64,000 nt of DNA from Thecamonas trahens ATCC 50062. Taxonomy: Eukaryota > Apusozoa > Apusomonadida > Apusomonadidae. Of the stretch, positions 12,836 to 23,889 are shown piece after piece. Both the position numbers and the translations under genes were made by a program. The notes beneath the pieces were generated by a model that had not been told where the DNA came from, ran no database searches, and saw only the letters and a program-made list of their open reading frames with translations. The DNA lies in assembly GCF_000142905.1 (NCBI RefSeq), contig NW_013657655.1, positions 172,981 through 236,980 on the forward strand. The letters run 5' to 3'. How positions within the stretch are numbered: position 1 is the stretch's first letter; the number at the start of each line of letters is the position of its first letter.

Positions 12836-13907
12836 TTACAGCTCGAGCTCGATGCCCGAGCCCGAGGTGGGCGACGTGACGGCGAGCGAAGTGTCGAGAG
12901 TGGTGAGGGTGTGGTCGCGAATCTCTGTCCAGGAACGGATGCGGTTGAGCTCGAGGCGAAGAGTGGCGACCTCTTGGTTGACAGCGACCGACTCTTGGAG
13001 GGTCTTTTCGAGGCGGGCGTTGAGCAGGGCTTCCTCCTTGCGCAGATTTGCTAGATGCTTGCCCTGGTGTGCGTCGCGGGCCTTTGCGATGGCGTTGCGT
13101 GTTGCGGCGCGGAGGGCGTCAGCTTCGCGGGTGTACTGGTCGTCAAACGACTTTGTGATCTCCTGCGAGCGCTTGAGGCAGCGAGCCTCGACCTTTGCCA
13201 GCTCTGCGGCGGTGCGGGCGTTGCGGGCCTTTTTCTGCGAGAGGCCACGGGCGAGCTGGCGCTTTGCAAGGGCAAGCTCGTGGAGGGTGGCGTTGAGCGA
13301 GTCGCGCTCCTTAGCCAGCTTTGTCAGCGAGCGCTCGATGGCAGCCGAAGTCAGGTGCAGTTCCTTGTTTTTGGCACGTACCGAGGTGAGCCGGCGCTTG
13401 GAGAGCGAGGTCTGGTGGGCAATGACCTTTGCGCGCGGCGAGAGGCGGTTGATGGGCCGCGAGTTTGTCTTGGCGGCCGACTGGGCAGCGAGCGCCGAGG
13501 CGCCAGCAGTGGACATCCGAGTCGGCGCCACAATGCGCCACACCTCATCGTCCTTGCCTGTCTGTTCAGCACGGAGCTCCTTGAGCTCTGCACGCAGCGC
13601 TTGGTTCTCGGCGAGGATGACCCGCAGCTTTGCCCGCACCGCCTTGTCTTTCTCGCGCACCGTGTCGAGGCGGGTGTTTTTGGCCTGCACCGCTGACGCC
13701 ACAGGCAGCTCCGAGAGCGAGAAGGTCGACGTGTTCATCCTCCGATGGGCAGCATCGCGGACAGAGGTCATCGACATCGAGTGGGTCAGCTCTGCCGCAG
13801 TCGAGCCCGTCACTGCCGCCACGTACTCGAGCAGCCGCGCGGTCTCTGCCCGCTTGCGTTCGGCCTCGGTGTCAGCCTCGCGCTTCCGTTTGCGGGCAAT
13901 GTATGCT
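12836..13907 (-). CDS. Coiled-coil protein, 5' end unresolved
   Basis: The body is a charged, helix-forming sequence rich in Arg, Lys, Glu, Ala and Leu, beginning ARKRKREADTEAERKRAE and containing several predicted coiled-coil stretches. It ends in a Ser/Thr-rich tail (GSGIELEL). No enzymatic domain is recognised. The frame stays open upstream into CA/C-rich sequence that looks non-coding. A plausible 3' splice site (CCATAG) would place the start of the last exon at 13907; the first exon was not identified with confidence. An ATG at 14073 in another frame is a candidate but has no convincing donor site. The gene lies tail to tail with the giant phosphatase gene and 200 bp downstream of HUS1 on the same strand. 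A cytoskeletal or centrosomal role is possible but unproven. Confidence 0.6.
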
Positions 13908-13920
13908 CTATGGCAGTGGA

Positions 13921-14036
13921 TGGGTGAGTGTGTGTGTGGGGGAGGGTGGTGGTGGTGGTGTGTGTGTGTGTGTGGGGGGGAGGGTGTGTCGGGAGGTGTG
14001 TGTCGGGAGGTGTGTGTCGGGAGGTGTGGGAGGTGT
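13921..14036 (+). repeat. GT/GGT microsatellite and GTGTGTCGGGAG repeats
   Basis: Runs of GT, GGT and G are followed by three to four copies of a gtgtgtcgggag-like unit. The tract lies in the presumed 5' intron or leader of the minus-strand coiled-coil gene, so that gene's coding strand is CA/C-rich here. Confidence 0.8.
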
Positions 14037-14109
14037 GGTGCGGTCGGTCGACGGTTGGTCGTTTGGTTGACATGGGTCGTTCGCTTGGATGCGGCAGGAG
14101 TGGCACAGG

Positions 14110-15516
14110 TCACGGATCCGAGCCGGAGAGGATGTAGGTCATGTAGACATCGTCGCGGATGGCGTGGATGACGGCGGCTGAAGAGCGGAGGAGACAGATG
14201 ATGGCGTGGTCGGGGGCAATCTGCATGCAGTGCAGGAAGCGGGCAAGGTGGCCGATGTTGAGCTTGAGGGCGACAGAGGTATCGTGCGGGAGGTCGGCGG
14301 GATCCTGCGAGCTGCCCTCAACCGCATCAGCTGGAAGGGGGAGCTCGAGCGAGGAGTAGTCAGTCGAGACGGTGACCATGTCTGTGCGGATCTGCAGCGA
14401 GAGCGAGTTGCCGTCGGGGAGGTTGTCCCGGTGACGACGACGTCGGTCGAGAGATGGCGCATGCGGTCGAGCACGTTTTTGATGTGGGCAAGGCTCGGTA
14501 GCATGAGCGCAACATCAGCCTCCGCCAGCTGCGGCTCGGCATGGTCGGCGAGGCGGGCAAGCGGCAGGATCTCGACAGGCACGTCCTGGGTGACGTTGAG
14601 CATGTTGCCGGCGCCGACCACCATGCCGCGGCACACGAGCGAGAGATGCGGCTCGCCGCCGCGCTTGGTCAGCTTGATGACAAGCGAGCTTGCGGTCATG
14701 CCTGTCTTGAGCGCACGTACAAGGTCCGTCAGCGACAGGTGCATGCCGATGGTGTTGTTGGAGAGCGACTCGAGGCGGAAGGTCTCGCCAAACACCGCGT
14801 TTGTCTGCACGCCCGACCACACGGCAATGCCCTCGCTGCCTGCCGCACTCTCCGGCTTGGCCGAGACCAGCACCCGCTCCGGGGTCAACTGGACAATCCC
14901 GGTTCCATGCGTCCGCTCCACCGCCGTCAGAAGCTCTGTGTCGAGGCCGAGGAAAGAGTGTGAGCGTGGGGAGGGGAGGGGAAAGGGGAAGGTNNNNNNN
15001 NNNNNNNNNNNNNNNNNNNNNNNNNNNNNNNNNNNNNNNNNNNNNNNNNNNNNNNNNNNNNNNNNNNNNNNNNNNNNNNNNNNNNNNNNNNNNNNNNNNN
15101 NNNNNNNNNNNNNNNNNNNNNNNNNNNNNNNNNNNNNNNNNNNNNNNNNNNNNNNNNNNNNNNNNNNNNNNNNNNNNNNNNNNNNNNNNNNNNNNNNNNN
15201 NNNNNNNNNNNNNNNNNNNNNNNNNNNNNNNNNNNNNNNNNNNNNNNNNNNNNNNNNNNNNNNNNNNNNNNNNNNNNNNNNNNNNNNNNNNNNNNNNNNN
15301 NNNNNNNNNNNNNNNNNNNNNNNNNNNNNNNNNNNNNNNNNNNNNNNNNNNNNNNNNNNNNNNNNNNNNNNNNNNNNNNNNNNNNNNNNNNNNNNNNNNN
15401 NNNNNNNNNNNNNNNNNNNNNNNNNNNNNNNNNNATGGGGGGGGGGGGGGGGGGGGGGCGGGGGGAAGCGTACTCAGAAACAGCGATTGGTTGACAAACT
15501 CGGCCCTGAACCGCAT
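14110..15516 (-). CDS. HUS1: Checkpoint clamp subunit HUS1
   Basis: HUS1 is one subunit of the nuclear 9-1-1 (RAD9-RAD1-HUS1) ring loaded at DNA damage. Exon 1 is 15474-15516 (MRFRAEFVNQ start) and exon 2 is 14110-14935. The intron 14936-15473 runs GTACGC...CACAG and contains the N gap. Splicing keeps frame and gives SLFLKLLTAVERTHG, which lines up with the HUS1 N-terminus without a gap. Family segments include SLTDLVRALKTG, VPVEILP and the C-terminal LARFLHCMQIAPDHAIICL. The product is about 289 residues, close to the family size. There is one frame break: the ccc at 14427-14429 (ggg on the coding strand) appears one base short, between DVVVTG and NLPDGNSLSLQI, in a region where the alignment leaves no room for an intron. 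RAD9 and RAD1 are not in the window. Confidence 0.88.
14994..15434. other. Assembly gap (N run) within the HUS1 intron
   Basis: 441 N bases. The left flank is a G-rich [19 protein letters not shown] stretch and the right flank is a poly-G run. Both exons flanking the intron are intact, so no HUS1 coding sequence seems lost. Confidence 0.98.
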
Positions 15517-15525
15517 AGCTGTGGA

Positions 15526-15602
15526 GGTGTGTGCTAGTGTGTGCGTGTCTGTGACTGTGTATGTGTGTATGTGTGTGTGTGTGCGTGTGTGCGTGTGTGT
15601 GG
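15526..15602 (+). repeat. GT microsatellite upstream of HUS1
   Basis: An imperfect GT-rich tract (gtgtgtgcgtgtctgtg and similar) lies immediately upstream of the HUS1 ATG at 15516. On the HUS1 coding strand it is a CA-rich leader. Confidence 0.8.
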
Positions 15603-15744
15603 CAGGAGTGGTGTGGTGCGCGGCGACTCGGCGACTCGGCGACGTGTGTGGGGAGCAAATTGGCGGGCGACGAAGGAGGCTCATGCGTGTTATTGGCGGC
15701 ACAGCGCCGAGTCCATCACACGCAGATAGTGTGGCATAGGTCGT

Positions 15745-17946
15745 CTAGTCTCGAGTCGAGCTCGAATCGAGGATCGAGGCCGGGTCCGAGTCAGAGGCTG
15801 GGATCGAGGCCGGGTCCGAGTCAGAGGCTGAGGCCGAGAGAGACTGAGCACTCGAGCTCGAGCTGCTGGCGCCCACATCGGCATGATGGGGAGCGGATAC
15901 AGGGTCAGACGGCGGTAGGCCTGGTGGCGGGCCAGGGCCGAGGAGCGAGGCGCGCTCGGTGGCCCATTGGGAAGCGGCGCGCTGGTGATGGCTGCGCCAT
16001 TGTGAGCACGCGTGCTTCCACTGCGCGGCGTCAGCCTGCGCAGCCTCCAGCCGAGCCTCGAGGCTGGCCACACGGTCGGCGTGGAGGAGTGGGCCAAGGA
16101 CGCGGGCGGCAGAGTCGTAGACTCGCGATGCCGGCGAGCCTGCGTCCAGCTCCGTTACCGAGAGGCCGGTCGGGATCGAGTTGATCATGCCGCGAAGGAA
16201 GAGGGTAAAGGCGGTCTTGATGGCGAGACGATCCACAACTGCTACCCCGTGGGCAAGCTCAACGTTGCGGATCCACGCTCCGGGCGTAATGTCGAGCAAC
16301 GCGTACGAGCGCAACAAGAGGCGGACGACCGGGGTGTGGCCAAAGAACGCCGCGATCCGCAGCGGGGTAAAGCCCGACGCGTCGCGCGCAAGGATGTTGA
16401 CCCGCCGCGACTGCAGGAGCCGATACATCAAGTGAACTTCGCCACAAAACGCGGCAAGATGCAGCGCTGTCACACCAGCGGCACAGTATAGCGTGCCCAG
16501 CGAGGAAAGCGTGTTGTCAAGGAGCGACTGCAGCGCACAGAGGAGCGCAAGGTGACCGCCGCTCGCGCGGCGCGCAATGTTACGCGCAAGCAGCGCAAAG
16601 TACACCGCATACCGCGGGCTCTCGCCGTACCGCCGCACGTATTTGGCCATCCCAAGCATGGCGTCATCGTCGACCCAGGTGACCATACTCTCGGGATCGA
16701 CGCTGGCCACCGCCACGTCGGTCCGGGAAATCGCCACCTGCGTCAGCGGCGGCGCAAAGGCCGGCAGTGAGCCGGGTGCCGGGACAGCGGTAGCAGACGC
16801 CGGCGCAAGACTGGCTCTGCCCGTCGCGACAGCCGGTGGCGCAGTCATCTCGAACGACGGCTCGAGTGACGACGACGGTTCCTCCATCTCGGCAGCCTCT
16901 TCCATGTGGTTGTCAAAAACGGCAAAGGCCGGAAAGCTAGCACCGTCGCCGACAGGTGTGCTTCCGGGCGTGCTTTCCGGCGATTGCGCCAAGCTTGGCG
17001 ACGCCGGCTCATCGTCGCTGGGCCCGGCGGTCGCCAGCTCGCTGCCACCGTCGACTCGCGTCAAGCGCGCGGCGCCCGACGCAATTTGACCGGCATTGTC
17101 GAACTCTTCGCCAACGTCGAGTGCTAGAGTCGTGGCGCGTGTCCACGCGACCAGAGCCACCGGATCGTCGTCGTCGGCGGTCATGAGGCCGGCGACTGAC
17201 GGCGGGACCTCAACAGAGTCGCGGAGAAGTGTCGCCGGGTGCCGCCGCCACGCCTCCCACAGCGAACGATACATGGCATGGGTGTTGGGCGGGTCACTCG
17301 TCCGCAGGTAGACCGACTTGCCGTTTGCCACTATCTCGATGAGCGCCAGCAGTAGGTCTGCGCCTCCGCGCTGGAACGAGGCCCCCAGCGGGTCGCGGGC
17401 AGGCTCGCCGCGAAGCCCGGCAGCAACGTCGACGTGTTTGCCGGTCGTGTGGTACCAGATTGCGGTCACGTCGGCGAGATCAACTCGCTTCCGGCAGCGT
17501 TTGGCTAGGGCAGCTCCCGCGCCTGGTGCAGCCTCATCGACTGCTACAAGCACGCCGCCCGGCGAGACAATGCCCGCCACCGCCGGAAACTCACCAGGCG
17601 ACCGGAATGCCAGCACCGCGCCGGCGGTGGCCACCAAGTATCCCGCCCGCCAGCGGGCCTTGGACGAGACAAGGCCGACCGTTTCGACATGGCCGAGAGT
17701 GTGGACCTTGCCCGAGTTTTGTTGATACGTCTCTGCATACGCCGCCAGCGCCGCTGCCGCCAGGCCGTCGCCATCTCTGGCCGCGGCATCGGATTCACCC
17801 GGTGGATCGGACTCGTGATGAGTTGAAGCCTCGGCGGGAGGACCACCCTCAGCAGGTGCGGCGGAAACAGGCTCGGCAGGAGCTGGGTCGGGCGGCTCGG
17901 AAGGCGGTGGCCTGATCCATGACGTGTCGGCGAGTCTGGTGTCCAT
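15745..17946 (-). CDS. Ankyrin-repeat protein with PH-like N-terminal region
   Basis: A 733-residue protein starting at ATG 17946. The N-terminal 60 residues are Pro/Glu/Ala-rich. Residues of about 80-240 alternate hydrophobic and charged strands, ending in a helix (ALIEIVANGKSVYLRT, then MYRSLWEAWRR), which is suggestive of a PH-like fold but not certain. Ankyrin-like units follow at about 480-560 (VTALHLAAFCGEVHLMYRLL, SGFTPLRIAAFFGHTPVVRL). A short coiled coil (LEARLEAAQADAAQWKHA) and a Ser/Asp-rich tail end the protein. A scaffold role, possibly at membranes, is inferred from the domains. The tail contains an exact 30-bp duplication. Confidence 0.72.
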   Translation of the reverse strand: MDTRLADTSWIRPPPSEPPDPAPAEPVSAAPAEGGPPAEASTHHESDPPGESDAAARDGDGLAAAALAAYAETYQQNSGKVHTLGHVETVGLVSSKARWRAGYLVATAGAVLAFRSPGEFPAVAGIVSPGGVLVAVDEAAPGAGAALAKRCRKRVDLADVTAIWYHTTGKHVDVAAGLRGEPARDPLGASFQRGGADLLLALIEIVANGKSVYLRTSDPPNTHAMYRSLWEAWRRHPATLLRDSVEVPPSVAGLMTADDDDPVALVAWTRATTLALDVGEEFDNAGQIASGAARLTRVDGGSELATAGPSDDEPASPSLAQSPESTPGSTPVGDGASFPAFAVFDNHMEEAAEMEEPSSSLEPSFEMTAPPAVATGRASLAPASATAVPAPGSLPAFAPPLTQVAISRTDVAVASVDPESMVTWVDDDAMLGMAKYVRRYGESPRYAVYFALLARNIARRASGGHLALLCALQSLLDNTLSSLGTLYCAAGVTALHLAAFCGEVHLMYRLLQSRRVNILARDASGFTPLRIAAFFGHTPVVRLLLRSYALLDITPGAWIRNVELAHGVAVVDRLAIKTAFTLFLRGMINSIPTGLSVTELDAGSPASRVYDSAARVLGPLLHADRVASLEARLEAAQADAAQWKHACSQWRSHHQRAASQWATERASLLGPGPPPGLPPSDPVSAPHHADVGASSSSSSAQSLSASASDSDPASIPASDSDPASILDSSSTRD
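15771..15830 (-). repeat. Exact 30-bp tandem duplication in the ankyrin protein tail
   Basis: Two adjacent identical 30-bp copies (15771-15800 and 15801-15830) encode duplicated SDSDPASI units. Identity at every third position points to a recent slippage or duplication event. Confidence 0.9.
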
Positions 17947-18105
17947 GGCGGCAGATGTGTACTCTGTACTGTGCGTGTGGGTGAGTGGAGTGGTTGGGTG
18001 TGGGAGTGGTTGGCGTACTGTGTGTGGGGGCGGGGACAGGGGGGGGGACGCTGCGGCGGCATTGACGGCGTTGGTGGCAGACAGGCAGACAGACAGGCGG
18101 GTGCT

Positions 18106-18888
18106 TTACTCGCTGGCATCGCTATCGGCAGACGCACCATCGGCGTCGGCGTGCTGCGAGAGAGTGGTGGCGAGCCGGGTTGGGTGGTGCTTGAGGAGCA
18201 TGACGGGCTTGGCCACAAGCGACTTGAGGAGGCCGAGAACCTGGGCCTGGAGCTCGAGGACCGAGGGCATCGAGTCGAGATCGGCAGCAGCCTTGGCATC
18301 GAGGACGGCACCATCGACAAAGCCGCCGACAACAAGGGCACCCGGCGCCATCTTGGCGACAACCTTGAGCGCGTCCTTGAAACCAGGGCTCAGATCGGAG
18401 GCATACAGCAGTGCGGTCGGGCCGAGTAGCAGCGAGGCGAGGGCCGAGCCAGGGCCGGCCTCGCCGACTCCGGCCGCCTTGTCCGACGACTGGAGCACCG
18501 AGCGAGCAACCGAGTTCTTCAGCAGCAGCAGCTTGGCGTCCGGATGCGCAGCTGCGCGGATGGCCTCCAGCTGGCTCCGCTTGAGCGAGTTGACCTGGAC
18601 CAGCAGGGCGACGCCGGCCGAGTCAAAGGCCTCGGCCGTCGACTGCCAGAGGAACTGCTTGCGCTCCTGGATAGCACGCCCGTGTGGCGAGGCTTTCGGG
18701 CTTGCCGCCGGCGTTGGCAACGTCCGCAGCGCAGCCGCAGCTACCGTCGCTGCCGACAAGCTGCTCTCGCCTCCGCTAGCTCCTGCCCCTGCCGATGCCG
18801 CGCCAGACATGCCCGCCAGCCAGACCGTGGATGTGACCCGAGGCGCGAGCCGGCCCAGCGAGGGGGCGAACGCGGCAAGGCGGAACAT
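18106..18888 (-). CDS. MRPL10: Mitochondrial large-subunit ribosomal protein uL10m
   Basis: A 260-residue protein. The N-terminal 40 residues are rich in Arg, Ala and Ser without acidic residues, as in a mitochondrial targeting peptide. The body matches the uL10 pattern: an early helix (RAIQERKQFLWQSTAEAF), a strand (GVALLVQVNSLKRSQLEAI), then the family-typical AKLLLLKNSVARSVL and LLGPTALLYA. A mid-domain strand VVGGFVDGAVLDA and a helix with VLGLLKSLVAKPVMLL follow. uL10 forms the base of the L7/L12 stalk that recruits translation factors (family knowledge). A bacterial-type protein with a presequence fits mitochondria rather than the cytosolic P0. The C-terminus is Ala/Asp/Ser-rich. Confidence 0.82.
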   Translation of the reverse strand: MFRLAAFAPSLGRLAPRVTSTVWLAGMSGAASAGAGASGGESSLSAATVAAAALRTLPTPAASPKASPHGRAIQERKQFLWQSTAEAFDSAGVALLVQVNSLKRSQLEAIRAAAHPDAKLLLLKNSVARSVLQSSDKAAGVGEAGPGSALASLLLGPTALLYASDLSPGFKDALKVVAKMAPGALVVGGFVDGAVLDAKAAADLDSMPSVLELQAQVLGLLKSLVAKPVMLLKHHPTRLATTLSQHADADGASADSDASE

Positions 18889-19970
18889 TATGTGTGTATC
18901 AGGAGAGAGATGATGCGTGAGGCTTGGGTGTGGGTCGCGTGCCGGTGGAAGGGGAAGGGGGCAGGCGTGGGTGGCGTGTGGAAGGCTATGGGTATTGGCG
19001 AGTGTGTGGTGAGTGGAGGACGACGGGCGTCAATCGATCGCAGCCGTCATCTTTTGGCTGTGGCTGATTGCCTGCTGCTCGCGGACAGGGCCGTAGCCTC
19101 GGACTCACCAATGACTATGCGGATCGTTCGTTATTTACTTGGGTGGTTTGCCGCGAAAAATGGTCTCCCTGAGTACTATCACCTGCTTGTGCGCGTGTTG
19201 ATGATGTTGATCATCACGTTGTCGACCTCGATCATGGGCCTACGAACAGCGTATTCACGGCTACCTGCAGCAACAGGTCTCCCTCTCTGCCCGCTCCTTC
19301 TCCATCCCCGTGTGCAGCATGTGGTGATTGTTCTGCGGCAGAGTGCAAATCAACATGCCCAGCATTGGCCCAACGCATGCTGGCGCATGCGGCAATTCAC
19401 CATTTCGCCCTGGTTTCGCTGCTGTCATGACCACCGCCATCAGAGTCAAGCAAGCCGCCGCAGAGCCGCTACACAACAGGCTACCAATCGCAACTTGCAC
19501 CATGACTAGCCAGCACGGAGCAAGTTTGATTGGATGCAATGGCGTGCGATGGGCATTGGCAGCTACTTGGGCATGCTTGCGGAAGAAAAAGGTGATGTGA
19601 ACTCCCCTACTCAATCCCACGAATTTGTTGCGTATCGGTCAAGAAGGCGGGCGGATGTTCGAGTGCAAGCGGGTGACAATGGCCAGCGAGTTCGGTTCAC
19701 TTGACGTGTGGGGGAGGGGGATACAGACGTTTTCGTCGCCAAGTCACAAGTATCCCGAGCAAGTACAAGCCACAACTACCAGGGTCTGTGTCTGGTACCT
19801 GTGACGCCTCGGTCGTTCCCTTTTCCCGCCCTTCCAACTCGCCCTAGGTGGCCGGCGGTCAATTGACCTCGGTTGGACGGAGTAGCGTTCGTTTGATCGT
19901 CACCACCGCCAACACCACCGCCACCGCTGCAGCAGCCACCGACGCCACCCACGGCAAAAGTGCAAGGCAT
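18889..19970. other. Long divergent intergenic region, no gene recognised
   Basis: About 1.08 kb lies between the start codons of uL10m (-) and the Tmc-like gene (+). The composition is visibly less GC-rich than neighbouring coding DNA. No long conserved frame and no tRNA B-box-type sequence was found by eye. A TGATCA occurs at 19208. It may hold promoters or an unrecognised ncRNA. Confidence 0.5.
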
Positions 19971-22900
19971 ATGCTCTCCGCCAACCGGGTAGCGCCAGAG
20001 CCGCGACGGACGACATCGTCTATGGAATCGACAGGTACATTGGGTGCCAATGTCGGTGGCGACAGCCGGAGAATGTCGGCGGGAGGCCGGCCCCAACGGG
20101 CGTCGCTGGGCGGTCGAGCCTCCCAGCTGCGCCACCGGAGGCGGTCGTCGCTTACAGGCGCCTCGGCTTCAGCTCTGCCAGCATCGGGCGACTTGGTCAT
20201 CCACCCGGCATTTGAATCATACACCTTGCTGAAAGACTCGGGCCTGGTCCCGGCAACTGGCAACCTGACGTCGTCACCGTCGGCCCGTGGCCTCTCGCGT
20301 GAGCCGCAAAACGCAAGCGCCAGGCGATGCTTCAACTCGCACTACACTCGGCGGCACTTTCTTGGCACACTGCTGTCGATTATCGAGCGGCCTCGGTTGC
20401 GGCCATACTTTGTGTACTACGTTCAGGTCCGGTTCTTCCCCATTCTTTGGCTCTTCCTCGACTTTTTCCAGATGACCATGTTCAACAACGTGCTCCGCAT
20501 CGAGTACTCGCTCTCTTGCAACGCCAAACCGCTCTCTTCTGAGATGGCCGACGAGCTGCGGTCGGTGCTCTTTTTCTGGATATCGCTCTCGGCAGTCATA
20601 GTTGGCGTTCTCATCGTCATGTCGCTCTGGTTCCTTGTCGGGACCCGCCTGCCCAAGGTTTTGGTCAACCTTATCGGCTCGTACGTCAACGTTATCTCGA
20701 CCTTTCTCTACACCTTTATTCTCCGTCACCTGTGGCAAGAGGCCATGTGCCACGTCGCGCACTCGGGCATCGACGCCAAGCAAGAGTGTGATACCGCCGA
20801 CGGGCAGCTATTCCTCATTCTCGCGCCGCCGGTCACGCTCTACTTTCTGCTTGCCTCACTTGTCCTTGCCCTCAACTCGTACGAGGTCGATCCCAACGCG
20901 ACGCACATTCTGCGCCGCGAGCACGGCCTCTTTGATGTGTTGTATATTCTGGGCAAGACCGTCATTGTGGCGGTCTCGTTTGCCAACTCGGGCTTTCTGC
21001 GCGCTCTCTGCAACCTCGCTGTGTTCTCGCTCCTCTTTACAGCCATGGCCACCCTCGCTCCTCACCACGTCTCGTTCATCAACCGGCTGCGGACTGGCCT
21101 GCACCTCGGCATGGTGCTCTCTGCGGCGACGGGCGTGGTCAACGAGGCGCTGCCGACCTGCTCCTCGCTCCCGTCGCTTCTATACTACATTGTCCTCATC
21201 CCGGTCGTTCTCCTCGGCGCCATGGTCAACGTGCCCGACTCGATCCGGTACCGGGTGACCAAAACGCTGTACAAGCCGTTTTCACCGCTCGTCATGTCGT
21301 CAATCCGCTCCATCATGGAGCTCAAGCTGACGTACCTGCTCGTCTCAGCAACTCGCCTTGGCCAGGTTGCCTACGAAATCGAGGTCGACGATCCCGGCAC
21401 GGCCGAAAAATTCTACCTGCGGGCACACATGGCCGACCGGAACCACGTGACCAACCTCGGCCGCTACGCCTTTCATCTCGTACGCACCTCGGGCTCCAAT
21501 ACCAAGCGGCGGCAGCGGAAGGCGGTCCAGCTCTTTAAGCGCGCGCTCGCCATCGACAAGAACAACGCCGAGGTCCTCGCGCTCTACGCTGTCTACCAGA
21601 CCCTCATCGAAAAGTCGGACGTGGAGGCCGACCAGCTCTACCGGCAGTCCGTCCAAGTCACCCGCGAGTCGTCGTCTCTCCGGCGGCACTTTTCGTCGCG
21701 CAACAAGGTCTGCTCATCATCGACGAGCATGGCATGACGCGCGAGTGCAACGCGCTCGTCCTTCGCATGTTCTGCGCCACCACGCGTGACGCCTTTCTTC
21801 GCATTCCGCTCTTTTCACTCTCGCCTTTGGCCCAGACCGCCGGCACGTCAGCAGTTCTCGCCCAGTCCCACATCGCCGAGGCTATCGCGGCGCCCGGCCA
21901 TGTGACTCGCTTCGAGTGGGAGTTCACCCGTCTCGACTCGGGCACGCTCGTCACCGAAGTCGCCCTCACTGCCATGCCCGAAAAGGTCAAGGGCAGGACG
22001 CTGCTCCAGGTCTCGATCACCGACGTCTCCTCCACCGGGACCATGCAGGACCGGAACTCCAAGCTCGCTGTCCTTCTCGCCACCATGTCCGACGGCGTCA
22101 TTATGGTCGGTGACGACGGCATGATCATGGACCTGAACCCGTCGGCGCTCATGATGCTCAACTTGTACAACATCAACGATGTCATCAACACGCCGTTCCT
22201 CTCACTCCTCGACATGCGCGCCACCCGCGCGTTCAACGACCGCAAGGTTTCTGTCAACACCTCCGTTTTTCTGGCTCATCAGGCACCAAGGGCGGTGCCA
22301 CGACTGGCGGCGGCGGCGGTGGCGAACTTCTTCGCTCGCCCCCGTCTGGCAAGTCACTCAACCTCTCGGCAGCATCGATGGTTTCGCACGATGTGTCCGA
22401 GGCCCAAGAGGAGGTGGAAGAAGTCACTCCATGTTCCGACCTCCGCTCAGCAGCGTCGATCTCAGAGCAACTTGAGACTGTCGAGCTCAACGAACGGTCG
22501 TCGTCGTCATCACCATCGCCGTCATCGTCGCTCGTTGTCGACTCGGACAACACTGACACCTCGTCACCATCGACGGTAGTGCGCTCTCACCAGCGGTCAG
22601 CGAGTCAGCGGCGGCCGCTCCGCCGAAAGATGTCGAACACGTCGAACACTTCGCGGCGCAAAGACTCGCTTGGTGCCGATCCCCGTCTCGACGACAAGCG
22701 ACAGCGGGTCAAGCCGCTCAAGCTCAATGCCTCAGCCTCGGCGGCTCGCGAGCCGGTCTCCGTCTCGCCGCGAGCAGTCAGCGGGCGGCGGTCGTCGTCG
22801 CGCAAGGGCCGACGGACACCATCAAGAACCCTCGGCCCTCGTCCGGCAACAGGCGTGGCACAAACCGAACGATCCGATGCATGTGCCCGCTCTTACGGCT

Positions 22901-23858
22901 CGCTCCTTGCCGCCATCGAAAAGTCGGGCTCGGCGCAGTCGCTCATCTCACCATCGTCGGCGCAGCCGTCGCCTAGATCGCTGACACACACCAAGCGCGG
23001 ACCGTTTTCGTCGAACCGACGCAAAGCGTCGCTCTCGCCGGCGCTGGCAGCGTCCATGACCAGCTTGGCTGCAGGCGCTACCAGCCCATCGGGAGTGCTG
23101 AGCGACGGAAGTGTTGCCGGTGGCGGCGAGATGCGCCCAGGTGACGACGTCGTCTCGCTCGGGTTCTCAGCGCGGTCGGGCGTGCCATCGGAGGCCTCAT
23201 TTGACTCGACCATGTCGGGCGCAATGTCCCCGGCCAAGTCTCCTCGGTCGCCGGCCGATGCTTTGCGCGAGGGTGAGGGCCGCCGGTTCCTCAAGGTCTT
23301 CCGCTCGGTCATGGGCCAGACAGTTACGGTCTACATCAAGCAGTCGTCGACTGCACCTGGGGGATGGCCAAGCCGATCAAGGTGGAGATGTCGATGTCGG
23401 AGGTCCACCTCTCGACCTCGCAGCATAAGCGGGTCTTTACAGTTGTCTTTCGCGACTTGCGGTTCGAGGAGCAGCTGGCCAACCAGGAGGACATGTATCG
23501 CTGGCTCACCGCGCATCTTGCGGAGCAGCCACCTGGCATTGTTGTCTTTGACGTCATTACGCACTCAATCGGCGAGTTTAACTCGTCGGCCTCGGTTCTC
23601 CTGCGGCTTTCGCCCAAGCGCGCGCTAGAGCGCACCATCATCGAGCTTTTTGCGGACGACGACGGTCAGACGCTGGTCCAGTCGATTCTGGCCTCCAACG
23701 GCGAGGACGTCCACTGTGACTTGCTTGCCATCGCCGAGGACGAGTCTTTGGTGCCAGTCAACGTGGATGTCAAGCACGTGGTTCTTGACGCCGGCCACAT
23801 AGCCATTGCGTACCTCACGCCACGCCAGGTCGGCAAACGTAGTTCGCGCAAGCGTTGA
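19971..23858 (+). CDS. Multi-span membrane, TPR and PAS protein of the tiny macrocysts (Tmc) type
   Basis: About 1,296 residues after bridging three single-base breaks (around 21691-21707, 22266-22270 and 23359-23363). ATG 19971 is the first in-frame ATG; the upstream frame has only GTG. A disordered N-terminus is followed by seven or more hydrophobic segments (nt 20400-21250, for example FFWISLSAVIVGVLIVMSLW). Next come a TPR-like pair (KAVQLFKRALAIDKNNAEVL), then two PAS-type units: GLLIIDEHGMTREC with a later MVGDDGMIMDLNPSALMM, and after a long Ser-rich linker IKVEMSMSEVHL followed by VFTVVFRDLRFEEQ. This order matches Dictyostelium TmcB/TmcC-type proteins (family knowledge). A membrane sensory role is inferred; no kinase or cyclase domain is present. 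The stop lies 32 bp from the convergent IQ gene. Confidence 0.75.
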
Positions 23859-23889
23859 CGCGAGCGTTGGCGAGTAAATCGGATTGACG

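Noticed and set aside
18889-19970. tRNA or snRNA gene in the long intergenic region
   Set aside because: A few B-box-like strings (for example near 19655) lack the required final C, and no cloverleaf could be drawn.
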